Assembly: GCA_913057815.1 (NCBI GenBank)
Contig: CAJXOV010000124.1
Location: 1-6,631 of the forward strand
DNA: 6,631 bases
From: an uncultured Flavobacteriales bacterium
GTDB taxonomy: Bacteria > Bacteroidota > Bacteroidia > Flavobacteriales_D > Sanyastnellaceae
Direction of reading: 5' to 3'
The translations under genes were made by a program, and so were the position numbers. Positions 1-6,578 of the stretch are shown here, piece by piece. Positions within the stretch are counted from its first letter, which is position 1, and each line of letters starts with the position of its first letter. Under the pieces are notes generated by a model. It saw nothing but the letters and a program-made list of their open reading frames with translations. It did not search any database and was not told the origin of the DNA.

Positions 1-46
1 TACACCTCTCTATTCGTCGGCAGCGTCAGATGTGTATAAGAGACAG
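1..46. other. Illumina Nextera adapter and index at contig start (not genomic)
   Basis: Bases 14-46 match the 33-nt Nextera read-1 adapter exactly: the TCGTCGGCAGCGTC part, then the 19-bp Tn5 mosaic end at 28-46. Bases 1-5 (TACAC) match the 3' end of the P5 primer, and bases 6-13 (CTCTCTAT) match the common i5 index known as S502/N502. The order P5, index, adapter is the construction order of the library, so this is synthetic DNA left by incomplete trimming. It supplies a false GTG start at 32 and the false peptide VYKRQ in front of the first gene. Confidence 0.98.
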
Positions 47-3000
47 GAATTAACCAGAGTATGGGAAGCAGAAGACAATTGTGGAAATATATCCCAACTT
101 GTTCAAGTAATTACTATCGTAGATGAAGAAGCACCTATGATTACTGGAAGTACTGAATTGGTGGTTTCTTGTGATGCTACTATAGAAGATTTAATTCAAA
201 TTGAAGACGACTGTTCTGAGTATTTAGAGCTAACGTTTGTAGATGAATCCATAGCTAATTCAGATTGTGAGAATATAGTTTCAAGAGTATATACGGCAGT
301 TGATTTATGTTCTAATTCATCTAGCTTCACACAGATTATTACTTTTAGAGATGAGGAAGCTCCCGTTTTCCCAAGTTTAAACACTATTCATCTAGAGTGT
401 GAATCAGAATTGGGAACAATCGAATTTCCATATGTAACAGATAACTGCAGCGCGGTGCAAATTTTATTTGCAGATGATTCTAATTTTATTGATTGTAATA
501 CTAGAATAACCAGAACATGGACAGCTATAGATGCATGCGGAAATGAAAGTCAAGCTATTCAGTTTATAGATGTTGAAGACACTACTCCACCTGTGTTTTC
601 AAATATTCCAGAAAATGAAAACCTTACTTGTGGATCTGAAACGCCAAGTTTTTCTGCTCCTACGGCTGTAGATAATTGTTCTTCAGTTCAAATTGATTTT
701 AATGAAGTAACCGTAAATTCTTCATGTACTCAGTCATATAATATTCTAAGAACATGGACAGCTACAGACGAATGTGGGAATAGTGCCAACGTTACCCAAC
801 AGGTTTCTATAATGGATGAAGAAGCTCCTGTATTTAATGAGGAGATCGCAGATGTTACGGCTTCTTGTGGAGACGATTTAACTCCGCCAGTTGTAACAGC
901 CTCAGATGAATGTGGGGGAAGTGTAAATATTGAGTTTGAACAGAATTATGCTTCTGGAGGTTGTCCAAATATTTTTAGAACATGGACCGCTACAGATGAA
1001 TGTGGAAACTCTACAGTAATGACTCAAACGGTGTTTATAGAAGACAACGAACCACCACTGATGACTGGGATAGTGTTTACTTTAGAAGCTACATGTGAGA
1101 ATATTCCTGATCTACCAATTCCTTTTGTAACTGATAACTGTGATGAAAATGTAGATGTTACAGTATCCGAATCTGTAAACGGAAACGGGTGTGAACAGTT
1201 ATTGATAAGAACATGGATAGCCACTGATGATTGTGGAAATACAACCATTGCTATGCAGAGTATTAGCCTCATAGACGAAGCACCACCGGTATTTTTAAAT
1301 CCTATAGCTGATAATGCTGTAGAATGTGGACAATTAAATGAATTACCATTACCTGAGGTTAGTGATAACTGTGGAGGAGAAATAAATATTTCTTTTTCTG
1401 ACCAGCCAATTTCTGAAGGGTGTGATGCTGAAATATTAAGGACTTATATAGCCACTGATTTATGCGGAAATGCCGCTACACTTACACAGACAATTCATAT
1501 TATTGATTTGTCTCCTCCCGTATTCACAGGAGTTTTGGCCGGCACATTTGTAGATTGCGGTTCTATTCCGCCAGCCACTACTCCTGTTATTTCTGATGCT
1601 TGTAATGCAGCAGATATTGATGTTGTTTATAGCCAGCAGACTTTAGGAGCAGGCTGCTCATACACAATTCTTAGAAGGTGGGTAGCTACAGATGCTTGTG
1701 GAAACCAAGCTGTGGCTCAACGATATATTTTCGTAGAAGATGTAGAACCACCTACGTTAAGTGATTACCCTGCTGATATTCAATTAACGTGTGGATCAGT
1801 TCTTCCTGAAGAAGCTGTCTTAACAGCCTCAGATAATTGTACAGCCTCTCCAGCAGTGACATTTTCAGAATTTACCGAGGAAAATGAATGTGGAAGTGTA
1901 ACTACTAGAAGTTGGTCTTCTGCAGATGAATGCGGGAATGAATTAACTCATACTCAATTAATACATATTTCAGATGTGGAGGCTCCAGTACTATTATCTA
2001 TTCCTGCTGATTTAACTACTGACTGTATGAATATTCCTGGAATAGGAGTAACAGAGACTACAGATAACTGTGATAGTGATGTAGAAGTTTACATTGAAGA
2101 TGAGATAGTTTTAGGTGCATGTCCTTACCTTATTCTAAGGACATACTCAGCCGTAGATAATTGTGGAAACGAAACTTCTCTTATTCAAACTATTACTGTA
2201 ACTGATGAGATAGCTCCTGTTTTCGACTTTATTCCTGTCAATTTTAGTGTGTCCTGTAGTGATTTACCTGAGCCATTTGAAATGACAGCTAGTGATAATT
2301 GTACTCAAGAAGTTCAAGTTGAATATTCGGAACAGATGAATGGGTTGGGTTGTTTGAGACAATTAAGTAGAACTTGGGTAGCTGAAGATTTATGCGGGAA
2401 TATAACCTCGCACACTCAGTTAATCACATTGGAAGATACTTCATCACCAGTGGCAGGTGACTTTGAGCCAGAGTTGTTTTATGAGTGTTCAGAGAATCTA
2501 GATTTGCCTAATGTGGAATTTTTTGATGATTGTTCTGAATTAATAATTATATATGATGAAGAAAGAATTAGTTCGGAGTGCAGTGTGACATATGATCTTT
2601 TTAGAAACTGGACAGCTACTGATATGTGTGGGAACACTAAGTCTGTTGAACAAATTGTACATGTTATTGATTCAAAAGAGCCGGAGCTAAATGTAACAGA
2701 GGATGAAATCACTGTAAATTGTGATGAAATACCTGAAATTCCTACACTAGCAGTTTTCGGTGAGTGTGGAGATTTTGAAACGGAATTCACTGAGGATGTA
2801 CATTACTTAGAGGAATTAGAAAATACTTGTAAGCTGGGTAATGCCGAGTCTTTATCAGGTGATGTGGCCATTTGGCTTCCTTCGTTAAGCTCAGATGGTT
2901 CTGATTACGTTTTTGGTCAAGAAGCAGGAATGTTTACTTCTGAAAATGCAGAAGGAAACATCCATATTTCAGGACAGGTGTATAATTCTGCCAATCCTAA

Positions 3001-3736
3001 CCAAAGCTGGATTTTGGATTTCACTCTTTATGATAAACAAGACTGGACTGATTGGTCTGCCAATGGTGGAAGGTATAAAGACGATCTTGGACTAGCAGGT
3101 GATAATTATTTAGACTGGGATTATTATAAACTAAGCTCAGATAGTAGGTTGATCGGTGCAGGAGAATTTGAAGGATCAGAGCTGAATTTGACGCATACAC
3201 CTGTAGATTATACTTTTGGATTCCAAGTAGGGAGAGGAGCTAATAATAAAAATTTAGATTACGGAATTTCTGGTTGGTTCTTTTATGAAGGGGATTTGAA
3301 TGGTGATTATGTGTTTGGCTCCGGAGATTTAATTGCAGAAATCAAATGTTGTCCTGACCATGATATTTTAAGAACATGGACTGCTACAGATTGTACCGGG
3401 AATTCAACTGTAGTTACTCAGATTATTCATGTGCGAGAAGAATTAGCTTTAGCCGATATGCAAATCAACCAATTTTCTGTAGTTGAGTTTGATGTTTTGA
3501 ATACAATAGGAGAAGACTTTATTATTTCTTTTGATTCAGAAGACGATAATACCAAAGTATTAACCATGACAGACTTGGCTGGTAAGATTGTTCATCAGGT
3601 TACGTATTCTGGCCTAGAAAAGAATACTAGATACACAAGGAAGATACCTAAGAATGAATATTTAAATGGAATGTATGTGTTCTATTTAAAAGGTGAAAAG
3701 AAAGTAGACTCAGATAAAGAGTTGAACATAAAATAG
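47..3736 (+). CDS. Large multi-repeat HYR/Ig-like surface protein with T9SS sorting domain, 5'-truncated
   Basis: This is the C-terminal 1229 residues of a larger secreted protein; the reading frame is open into the adapter, so the true start and signal peptide are missing. Residues below count from the false GTG at 32. Residues 6-39 are the end of one repeat. Residues 40-889 are eleven complete repeats of 76-79 residues resembling HYR (hyalin) Ig-like modules. Each has the core R-T-W-x-A-T-D-x-C-G-N, then D-E-x-A-P-V-F, a Cys, and D-N-C. A final repeat from residue 890 is interrupted at about 934-1105 by a different domain and resumes with the R-T-W-T-A-T-D core at 1114. Residues 1154-1234 look like a divergent T9SS type A sorting domain (LAGKIV, then LNGMYVFYLKG). 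Four conserved cysteines per repeat imply disulfides, fitting an extracellular location. In Bacteroidota such proteins are often adhesins or other surface proteins, but the specific role here is unknown. A terminator follows 26 bp after the TAG stop. Confidence 0.9.
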   Translation, partial: ELTRVWEAEDNCGNISQLVQVITIVDEEAPMITGSTELVVSCDATIEDLIQIEDDCSEYLELTFVDESIANSDCENIVSRVYTAVDLCSNSSSFTQIITFRDEEAPVFPSLNTIHLECESELGTIEFPYVTDNCSAVQILFADDSNFIDCNTRITRTWTAIDACGNESQAIQFIDVEDTTPPVFSNIPENENLTCGSETPSFSAPTAVDNCSSVQIDFNEVTVNSSCTQSYNILRTWTATDECGNSANVTQQVSIMDEEAPVFNEEIADVTASCGDDLTPPVVTASDECGGSVNIEFEQNYASGGCPNIFRTWTATDECGNSTVMTQTVFIEDNEPPLMTGIVFTLEATCENIPDLPIPFVTDNCDENVDVTVSESVNGNGCEQLLIRTWIATDDCGNTTIAMQSISLIDEAPPVFLNPIADNAVECGQLNELPLPEVSDNCGGEINISFSDQPISEGCDAEILRTYIATDLCGNAATLTQTIHIIDLSPPVFTGVLAGTFVDCGSIPPATTPVISDACNAADIDVVYSQQTLGAGCSYTILRRWVATDACGNQAVAQRYIFVEDVEPPTLSDYPADIQLTCGSVLPEEAVLTASDNCTASPAVTFSEFTEENECGSVTTRSWSSADECGNELTHTQLIHISDVEAPVLLSIPADLTTDCMNIPGIGVTETTDNCDSDVEVYIEDEIVLGACPYLILRTYSAVDNCGNETSLIQTITVTDEIAPVFDFIPVNFSVSCSDLPEPFEMTASDNCTQEVQVEYSEQMNGLGCLRQLSRTWVAEDLCGNITSHTQLITLEDTSSPVAGDFEPELFYECSENLDLPNVEFFDDCSELIIIYDEERISSECSVTYDLFRNWTATDMCGNTKSVEQIVHVIDSKEPELNVTEDEITVNCDEIPEIPTLAVFGECGDFETEFTEDVHYLEELENTCKLGNAESLSGDVAIWLPSLSSDGSDYVFGQEAGMFTSENAEGNIHISGQVYNSANPNQSWILDFTLYDKQDWTDWSANGGRYKDDLGLAGDNYLDWDYYKLSSDSRLIGAGEFEGSELNLTHTPVDYTFGFQVGRGANNKNLDYGISGWFFYEGDLNGDYVFGSGDLIAEIKCCPDHDILRTWTATDCTGNSTVVTQIIHVREELALADMQINQFSVVEFDVLNTIGEDFIISFDSEDDNTKVLTMTDLAGKIVHQVTYSGLEKNTRYTRKIPKNEYLNGMYVFYLKGEKKVDSDKELNIK
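149..2698 (+). repeat. Eleven tandem 76-79-residue four-cysteine HYR-like repeats (coding)
   Basis: Repeat units begin at about 149, 380, 608, 845, 1073, 1304, 1535, 1769, 2003, 2234 and 2465, with a twelfth, interrupted unit from 2699. The spacing is 228-237 bp, always a multiple of three. Each unit has four cysteines: one about seven residues in, one in a D-N-C or D-D-C motif, one before the R-T-W core, and one in D-x-C-G-N. The protein copies are clearly related but well diverged, and DNA identity is mostly confined to the R-T-W-x-A-T-D-x-C-G-N core (for example 749-780 against 977-1008). This points to old duplications with conserved structure, not recent amplification. Boundaries were placed by eye after the P-P/A-P-V-F motif and are approximate. 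Confidence 0.88.
2831..3346 (+). other. Inserted ~170-aa beta-rich domain with dockerin-like calcium loop (inside the repeat protein)
   Basis: The thirteenth repeat starts normally but breaks off after a cysteine (residue 933) and resumes at Cys-Cys 1106-1107, directly before the R-T-W-T-A-T-D core. The intervening residues 934-1105 have no repeat signature. They are rich in Trp, Tyr, Gly and Asp, and include SWILDFTLYDKQDW, YTFGFQVGRGANNKN and GISGWFFYEG, suggesting a beta-sandwich. Residues 1088-1099 (DLNGDYVFGSGD) fit the dockerin-type calcium loop pattern D-x-N-x-D with Asp at position 12, except that the usual Gly at position 6 is Tyr. DYVFG also occurs near the start of the insert (958-962). 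I have a loose memory of similar stretches in other Bacteroidota surface proteins but cannot name a family. Confidence 0.7.
3491..3733 (+). other. Probable T9SS type A C-terminal sorting domain (protein region)
   Basis: Residues 1154-1234 form the end of the repeat protein. The layout matches Por-secretion-tail domains: a short beta strand (EDFIISFDS), a strand ending in LAGKIV (usually x-x-G-K-x-V), a variable loop, then L-N-G-M-Y-V-F-Y-L-K-G where the family usually has L-x-x-G-x-Y-x-V, and a final Lys-containing strand. Such domains direct export through the type IX secretion system and are usually removed on the cell surface. Several positions are atypical (Met after the Gly, a long K-K-V-D-S-D-K-E tail), so a sensitive profile may be needed to detect it. 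Confidence 0.65.
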
Positions 3737-3761
3737 AAAGATACCAAATATATATAGTAAG

Positions 3762-3794
3762 AACCCCTTTTTGATTCGTTGAAAAGGGGTTTTT
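3762..3794 (+). terminator. Intrinsic terminator of the repeat-protein gene
   Basis: A perfect 10-bp stem pairs AACCCCTTTT (3762-3771) with AAAAGGGGTT (3782-3791) around a 10-nt loop. A run of five T (3790-3794) overlaps the end of the stem. It lies 26 bp after the TAG stop. On the minus strand the stem is followed by a poor T run, so it mainly serves plus-strand transcription. Confidence 0.9.
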
Positions 3795-3871
3795 GCATTA
3801 CCTGTTGACTTAGTTAAAGCCAATTTAAAATGATTAATGTGTCATAAATCTATTCTTAAACTCATTAGAAT

Positions 3872-3909
3872 AAAAATCCCTTCTCTGGTTCTATCAGAGA
3901 AGGGATTTT
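3872..3909 (-). terminator. Intrinsic terminator of the TonB-dependent receptor gene
   Basis: A perfect 15-bp stem pairs 3873-3887 with 3895-3909 around a 7-nt loop (3888-3894). On the minus strand it ends in five T followed by A (3876-3872), as expected of a terminator, 26 bp after the receptor stop. On the plus strand the stem ends in only four T, so weak bidirectional action is possible. A smaller 7-bp hairpin (3914-3920 with 3929-3935) lies directly after the receptor stop codon. Confidence 0.88.
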
Positions 3910-3935
3910 CAGTTCTAGAAAAAGGAAATTCTAGA

Positions 3936-6404
3936 TTAGAATTTCACATCTATTTGAAACATAAAGTTAATAGGTGCTTGAGGGTAATAGGCATTCTGCT
4001 CTTCATGTACAGTAATAGTTTCGTCATTTTCTCCTGGGTATTGGTAAGCATAACTATAGGTATAGCCATTGGAAGAGTATTCTTCAGATAGGAAATTATT
4101 TACCAGCATGCTCAGTCCTAACTCCTTTAAAAACGTGTTTTTAAGAGAATACCTAACAGATGCACTATTCACTAAATAGGCATCTAATTTCTTGTTATCA
4201 TTACTTGTATTATTCAAGTATTGATCGCTAACATACTTAGTGAGAAGATTAACATTCAATTTGGATTTTCCTTTCTCCAAAAGTTTAATTCCGATATCAG
4301 AACCAGCTATTAAGTTTGGCGAAAAACTGATGTCTGTATCTTTAAACTCATTGAATATAATTTCACTTACAGATTCAGTAAATGACTCTATTTTGTTTTG
4401 ACTAAACGTCATGTTTAGTTGCCAGTTTATCTTTTTAGTAATATCATAACCAGCTATTAATTCTACACCTCTTCTGTAGCTGTCTTTTACGTTACTTCTC
4501 ACAGCATCTCCCACATCATTAATCTCACCAGTAAGAACCAGTTGATTGTCGTATTGCATGTTGTAAAAATTAGCATTGAAAGCAAATTTCTGAGCTGCAT
4601 AATAATACCCTAATTCTAAATCCTGCATAGATTCATGTTTAGGAGTTTGACCAGGAGCTGCATCTATAATGTCACTTCTGGTAGGTTCTCTATTGGCTAT
4701 GCTGTAACTTCCGTAGAGCTTATGCTTTTTATGTACATATGAAGCTCCTACTTTAGGATTAATAAATGTCCAAGACTTATCTGATTCTAAAAGTCTAAGG
4801 TCATTGTCAGTTCCTTGTAATTCATATGAAATAAGTCTGCCTTGCAAATCAGCAAAAACATTAAACTTATCATTCACATCATAGTAAGCTTTTAAGTATG
4901 AGCTTATATCATTTTTAGTGGCATCACTTTCATAGTACTTTTCTCTGATATCAGAATCACCGGCATACTGCGCCCATATTACCTCCCCAAAGTGGTCTCC
5001 TAAATATTGGTTGGCTGCTCCTCCGAAAGTAGCGTTAATTTTATTTTTCTTATAGTTTAAGGCCCAAACCCCACCATAAAAATCATTATCTAACCATCTT
5101 CTTCTAATGATGTCAGAAGTAGAAACTGTCCCTGCAGGAACCTGATCATCATCTACAGTAATTCCATAATCTTCTAGATCTTCGTCTTTTTTGTATTCTT
5201 CAAAATAGCCAGCACCTTTTGTGTAATGTCCACTTGCGTTCAAGCTTAAAGCAGAAGAAAATGAATGCGTTAAATGCAGCTGATAATGATCCTGATTGTA
5301 ATTATCTACTTGATTGTCGTATGTATATCTGTTGTATGTTCTATCTGAGTTTAAAAGATTTTCACGGTCTTCCTCATCCAGTCCTTCTACATTATCAGCA
5401 AAATGTTCTAGGCCTTCTAAGTCATTATCTAGTAATGCTTGTGGTGTTCCATACCACGCCTGATAAGTTTTTTCCTCTCCTTTAATAACCACAGCTCTTA
5501 ATGAAGTGTTCTTAAGATATAAGCCTGCGCTTAAATAGATAGAACTTAAATCAGAGCTAGCTCTATCTATATATCCATCTGATGTGATTTTAGAGAGCCT
5601 TCCGTTAAAGTTCCATTTGTCATCTATCATTCCTGTAGAAAACTCCAAGTTAGACCTCAGTGTGTTATAAGATCCACCACCTAGAGTGTTTTTGAAATAA
5701 CTGTCTTTATCAGGGCGTGTGGTTTGTAAATTAACTGTTCCTCCAAAAGCTGCAGCTCCATTACTACTAGTTCCCACTCCACGCTGTATCTGAACGCTAT
5801 TTACACTACTCCCGACATCTGGCATATTCACCCAAAAAACTCCTTGACTTTCTGAATCATTTAATGGAATTCCATTTACAGTCACATTTATCCTGGAAGC
5901 GTCCGTTCCTCTTATTCTCATTCCTGTATATCCAACTCCAGCTCCTGCGTCAGAAGTGGTCACTAAACTAGGTTGCATTCTAAGTAAATAAGGAAGATCT
6001 TGTCCGAAGTTCAGCTTTTCTATTTCTTCTTCTCCCATTTGTGTATAAGCCATGGGAGTTTTTTTGTTTATCTGAATGCTCGCTATTTGTACTTCAGAAA
6101 GAGAAACAGCATCTTGCAATAGTGTAATGGAAAGATCTGAACTTGAGTTCTTAGAGACTGCCTTTTCCAGGAGTTTATAACCTAAAGAGTGTATTTCCAA
6201 CGTGGCCTTTTCACCATTTTCTACATCCAGTTTAAACTTTCCGTCTAGGTCGGTAAGAACATAACTGTAAGAATCTGAAAAGGAAACTGTAGCTCCCACT
6301 ATTGGGTTAGCTGATTCAGATAACACGGTTCCTGTTACTCTGAATTGACTCCATGTGATAATGGAGAAAAAGATGAGCGCAATGCTCAAAAATATTTTTT
6401 TCAT
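3936..6404 (-). CDS. TonB-dependent outer-membrane receptor, probable thiamine (or precursor) transporter
   Basis: This is a complete 822-residue protein, a typical length for the family. Residues 1-20 are a Sec signal peptide: Met-Lys-Lys, a hydrophobic stretch, and T-W-S-Q before the probable cut. Residues 21-96 are a carboxypeptidase-regulatory-like domain (V-T-G-T-V, then L-T-D-L-D-G-K-F, then S-L-G-Y). A TonB-box-like L-S-E-V-Q-I is at 102-107. Residues 115-230 are the plug, with M-R-I-R-G-T-D, N-G-I-P-L-N-D and S-Q-G-V-F-W-V-N-M-P-D (186-196), then Q-I-Q-R-G-V-G-T-S and F-G-G-T-V-N-L. The rest is a beta-barrel ending in aromatic F-Q-I-D-V-K-F. It should import a ligand across the outer membrane using TonB-ExbBD energy. 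The substrate is inferred from the TPP riboswitch upstream, because the protein alone does not show it. The ATG at 6404 is chosen because the signal peptide starts there and the riboswitch ends 41 bp upstream. No Shine-Dalgarno is visible, which is normal in Bacteroidota. It appears to be a single-gene transcript, with a terminator after its stop. Confidence 0.93.
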   Translation of the reverse strand: MKKIFLSIALIFFSIITWSQFRVTGTVLSESANPIVGATVSFSDSYSYVLTDLDGKFKLDVENGEKATLEIHSLGYKLLEKAVSKNSSSDLSITLLQDAVSLSEVQIASIQINKKTPMAYTQMGEEEIEKLNFGQDLPYLLRMQPSLVTTSDAGAGVGYTGMRIRGTDASRINVTVNGIPLNDSESQGVFWVNMPDVGSSVNSVQIQRGVGTSSNGAAAFGGTVNLQTTRPDKDSYFKNTLGGGSYNTLRSNLEFSTGMIDDKWNFNGRLSKITSDGYIDRASSDLSSIYLSAGLYLKNTSLRAVVIKGEEKTYQAWYGTPQALLDNDLEGLEHFADNVEGLDEEDRENLLNSDRTYNRYTYDNQVDNYNQDHYQLHLTHSFSSALSLNASGHYTKGAGYFEEYKKDEDLEDYGITVDDDQVPAGTVSTSDIIRRRWLDNDFYGGVWALNYKKNKINATFGGAANQYLGDHFGEVIWAQYAGDSDIREKYYESDATKNDISSYLKAYYDVNDKFNVFADLQGRLISYELQGTDNDLRLLESDKSWTFINPKVGASYVHKKHKLYGSYSIANREPTRSDIIDAAPGQTPKHESMQDLELGYYYAAQKFAFNANFYNMQYDNQLVLTGEINDVGDAVRSNVKDSYRRGVELIAGYDITKKINWQLNMTFSQNKIESFTESVSEIIFNEFKDTDISFSPNLIAGSDIGIKLLEKGKSKLNVNLLTKYVSDQYLNNTSNDNKKLDAYLVNSASVRYSLKNTFLKELGLSMLVNNFLSEEYSSNGYTYSYAYQYPGENDETITVHEEQNAYYPQAPINFMFQIDVKF

Positions 6405-6421
6405 AAGATTTATTAATCATC

Positions 6422-6436
6422 CATTCGGGGAGAATG
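6422..6436 (-). promoter_or_regulatory. Small hairpin between riboswitch and start codon, possible expression platform
   Basis: On the minus strand CATTC-TCCCC-GAATG can form a 5-bp stem with a 5-nt loop, 9 bp downstream of the aptamer and 17 bp before the receptor ATG. It has no following T run, so it is not a terminator by itself. The loop CCCC could pair with the GGGG of aptamer helix P2 (6527-6530) and thus compete with ligand-bound folding. This is inference; the switching mechanism cannot be settled by eye. Confidence 0.35.
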
Positions 6437-6445
6437 AACTTAGTT

Positions 6446-6535
6446 AAACAATTCCCTAACTGGCATTATCCGGTCAGGTTCTACGGGTATAATCTCAGCC
6501 TTTGATTCACGTCTGAATTTTAGGCACCCCTGTTT
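6446..6535 (-). ncRNA. TPP riboswitch (THI element) controlling the TonB-dependent receptor
   Basis: Read on the minus strand, all the conserved THI-box blocks occur in order: GGGGTGCC (6530-6523), GGCTGAGA (6500-6493), ACCCGTAGAACCTGA (6488-6474), TAATGCCAG (6468-6460) and AGGGAA (6457-6452). Helix P1 pairs AAACA (6535-6531) with TGTTT (6450-6446). P2 pairs GGGT (6529-6526) with ACCC (6488-6485). P3 starts with GCCT (6525-6522) and AGGC (6501-6498) and is capped by ATTCA-GACG-TGAAT (6518-6505). The pyrimidine-sensing T-G-A-G-A and pyrophosphate-arm residues are intact, so TPP binding is expected. Family knowledge says TPP lowers expression of the downstream gene, here the receptor, which starts 41 bp later. 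With no clear terminator in the leader, translational control is more likely than attenuation, but this is inference. Confidence 0.96.
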
Positions 6536-6545
6536 TGAGATGGCA

Positions 6546-6578
6546 CAAAAGTAAATAGAAAATATACCTGATGAGAAA
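6546..6578 (-). promoter_or_regulatory. Probable Bacteroidota-type promoter of the riboswitch-receptor transcript
   Basis: On the minus strand TACTTTTG (6553-6546) fits the Bacteroidota -7 consensus TAnnTTTG exactly. A TTTC (6578-6575), one base from the -33 TTTG element, lies 21 bp upstream, near the usual spacing. The predicted transcription start falls at about 6536-6541, immediately before aptamer helix P1, which is the position expected for a leader riboswitch. The AT-rich setting makes chance matches possible; the location is the stronger argument. Confidence 0.6.

Noticed and set aside
149..2698. The regular ~230-bp periodicity as a CRISPR or DNA satellite array
   Set aside because: The period is a multiple of three and conservation is at protein level; there are no short identical repeats with unique spacers.
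196..2790. Minus-strand ORFs at 196-384, 1024-1272 and 2479-2790
   Set aside because: They are antisense shadows of the repetitive gene, low in complexity and rich in Ser, Thr and Val from the complement of its Asp/Glu/Thr codons.
2895..3095. Plus-strand ORF of 66 codons inside the repeat-protein gene
   Set aside because: It overlaps the long coding frame out of phase, has no recognisable domain, and the overlapping frame has clear protein conservation.
3837..4091. Plus-strand ORF of 84 codons with a hydrophobic end, resembling a small membrane protein
   Set aside because: It runs through the 15-bp terminator hairpin and into the antisense of the receptor C-terminus; the hydrophobic stretch is the complement of barrel-strand codons.
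5219..5485. Plus-strand ORF of 88 codons antisense to the receptor
   Set aside because: It lies entirely within the well-supported receptor barrel and shows no domain or start signal.
3936..6404. Calling the receptor a cobalamin (BtuB) or siderophore receptor from its plug motifs
   Set aside because: The plug motifs are shared across many substrates, while the leader carries a TPP riboswitch and not a cobalamin riboswitch or a visible Fur box.
3806..6447. The shared 11-mer ACTTAGTTAAA near 3806 and 6437 as paired regulatory or attachment sites
   Set aside because: It is short and AT-rich in an AT-rich contig, and the second copy overlaps the riboswitch P1 flank; chance is sufficient explanation.
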